A stretch of 41,703 bases of DNA, from the NCBI GenBank assembly GCA_964430085.1, contig CAYSES010000002.1:1-41703 (forward strand). Reading direction: 5' to 3'. Origin of the DNA: RBG-13-33-26 sp964430085 (lineage in GTDB: Archaea; Nanobdellota; Nanobdellia; Pacearchaeales; GW2011-AR1). Positions 41,051 through 41,703 of this stretch are shown piece after piece (the stretch's first letter is position 1; each line of letters starts with the position of its first letter). The notes below the pieces were generated by a model. That model was not told where the DNA came from. It made no database searches and saw only the letters and a list, made by a program, of their open reading frames with translations. A program made the position numbers and the translations under genes.

Positions 41051-41068
41051 TAATAATTAAAAATTTTA

Positions 41069-41569
41069 ATGATTGAAGTGAAATATGATGATTTAGATGA
41101 TATTGAAAAGAAAATTCTTGAAGAAGCAGACATAGTGAAGGAAACAGCCTATAACCCGTATTCTCATTTTTATGTAGGGGCTGCACTTTTATCTTTAGAC
41201 AGTCAAATAATTTCTGGTTCCAATGTTGAAAATTCTGCATATGGTTCAACTCTTTGTGCAGAAAGATCTGCAATTTTAAGGGCAAATGCTATGGGAATAA
41301 GAACTTTTTCTAAACTAGCAATAATTGCGCGAGGAGAGACATTTAATACTAACGAAGTAACTGCTCCATGTGGTGCTTGTAGACAAATGTTATATGAAGC
41401 TTCTCAAATTTCTGAAGTAAATCTAGAAATAATTCTTTCTACTACAAAAAAAGATAAGATCATCAAAACAACAATTAATGAACTTTTACCTTTAGGATTT
41501 GGTCCGAAAGACTTAAGTATTGATATTGAAAAGTATAAAAAACTAAGATCACCTAAGTTCACAAAATAG
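41069..41569 (+). CDS. cdd: Cytidine deaminase
   Basis: Zinc enzyme that deaminates cytidine and deoxycytidine to uridine forms in pyrimidine salvage. 166 residues: NPYSHFYVGAALLS, then NVENSAYGSTLCAERSAI (Cys-Ala-Glu zinc and proton-relay site) and APCGACRQML (two zinc cysteines), as in tetrameric Cdd. The C-terminal 35 residues are a slightly long tail (FGPKDLSIDIEKYKK). It has its own TATA box and is separated from the origin cluster by the palindrome-bearing intergenic region. Confidence 0.95.
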   Translation: MIEVKYDDLDDIEKKILEEADIVKETAYNPYSHFYVGAALLSLDSQIISGSNVENSAYGSTLCAERSAILRANAMGIRTFSKLAIIARGETFNTNEVTAPCGACRQMLYEASQISEVNLEIILSTTKKDKIIKTTINELLPLGFGPKDLSIDIEKYKKLRSPKFTK

Positions 41570-41620
41570 AAATTAATAGGATATAAATCTATAAAAAGAA
41601 TAAATAACTTAAACTATAAG

Positions 41621-41703
41621 ATGGAAAACAGATATAGAAAAGAGAGAAGTATTAAATTTATGAATTTAGATGGAAAAGAAGAAGAATATCAACTTCTAAA
41701 AGA
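41621..41703 (+). CDS. 5' end of an unidentified gene, cut by the window edge
   Basis: ATG at 41621 opens a frame still open at the window end, 27 codons: it starts MENRYRKERSIKFMNLDG and continues into an acidic stretch. AGGATATAAATC and CTATAAAAAG lie upstream within 20-45 bases and could be its promoter. Too little is visible to name a family. Confidence 0.6.
   Translation, partial: MENRYRKERSIKFMNLDGKEEEYQLLK

Larger units (their letters stand above)
40723..41068. other. Intergenic region between the HTH gene and cdd
   Basis: 346 bases without a convincing gene. Next to 40722, minus-strand TTTTTAAAGATA about 25-30 bases from the ATG is a likely TATA box for the HTH gene. The middle holds the palindrome array at 40857-40910. 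At 40935-40955 there is a lone GC-rich patch, GTGCACGCCCCCCG, then A/T-rich DNA with AAAC repeats up to the cdd promoter. Confidence 0.6.

Overview
The window is AT-rich archaeal DNA. The information-processing genes are all archaeal: both subunits of the D-family DNA polymerase, Orc1/Cdc6, RadA, a zinc-finger RPA, EF-1beta, an archaeal-type CMP kinase, and Hef/XPF repair enzymes. Genes are small, tightly packed and often overlap by 4-25 bases. Many start codons have a TATA-like box centred about 24-28 bases upstream, as expected for leaderless archaeal transcripts. Small genome-style proteins, a cluster of pilin-like proteins and a membrane protein carrying an LTGNAVAG motif suggest a DPANN archaeon (Pacearchaeota/Woesearchaeota-like). 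That lineage call is inference; no rRNA or tRNA gene was found to test it.

Layout. 1-4.6 kb: housekeeping genes (NDP kinase, RadA, RPA, EF-1beta, a degenerate HIT protein). 4.6-18.2 kb: a large type IV pilus-like locus. It holds a prepilin peptidase, at least eight proteins with class III (prepilin-type) N-termini, three further very short proteins, a two-module TadC/FlaJ-like membrane platform, a TadA/FlaI-type ATPase, coiled-coil proteins and two paralogous multi-span membrane proteins. One prepilin-like protein carries a complete soluble lytic transglycosylase domain, although archaea have no murein. 18.2-31.4 kb: mixed repair, nucleotide and translation genes. These include a Hef helicase and an XPF nuclease encoded as separate genes, a CBS-less IMPDH/GMPR, an arginase-fold protein that has lost metal ligands, an M16 peptidase, a DUF362 ferredoxin, a TMEM229-like membrane protein, an FmrO/Arm-like rRNA methyltransferase homologue, a DRG-like GTPase and a eukaryote-like TyrRS.

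31.6-38.2 kb: the replication block. DP2, DP1 and Orc1/Cdc6 read leftward from a probable chromosomal replication origin at 37.89-38.15 kb. The origin has three ORB-like elements, two on the minus strand and one on the plus strand, around about 110 bases of nearly pure A/T. 38.2-41.7 kb: to the right of the origin lie a PRC-barrel protein, a possible SecB-like protein, a winged-helix protein and a convergent pair of coiled-coil/repeat-linker/HTH proteins, then cytidine deaminase and a gene cut by the window edge.

The two most unusual items are the pilin-anchored lytic transglycosylase inside the pilus locus and the coiled-coil/HTH pair beside the origin. In that pair the repeat-coded linkers hold a (ACAG)9.5 microsatellite in one gene and, in the other, an array of AAAC-N4-GTTT palindromes that recurs upstream of the same gene.
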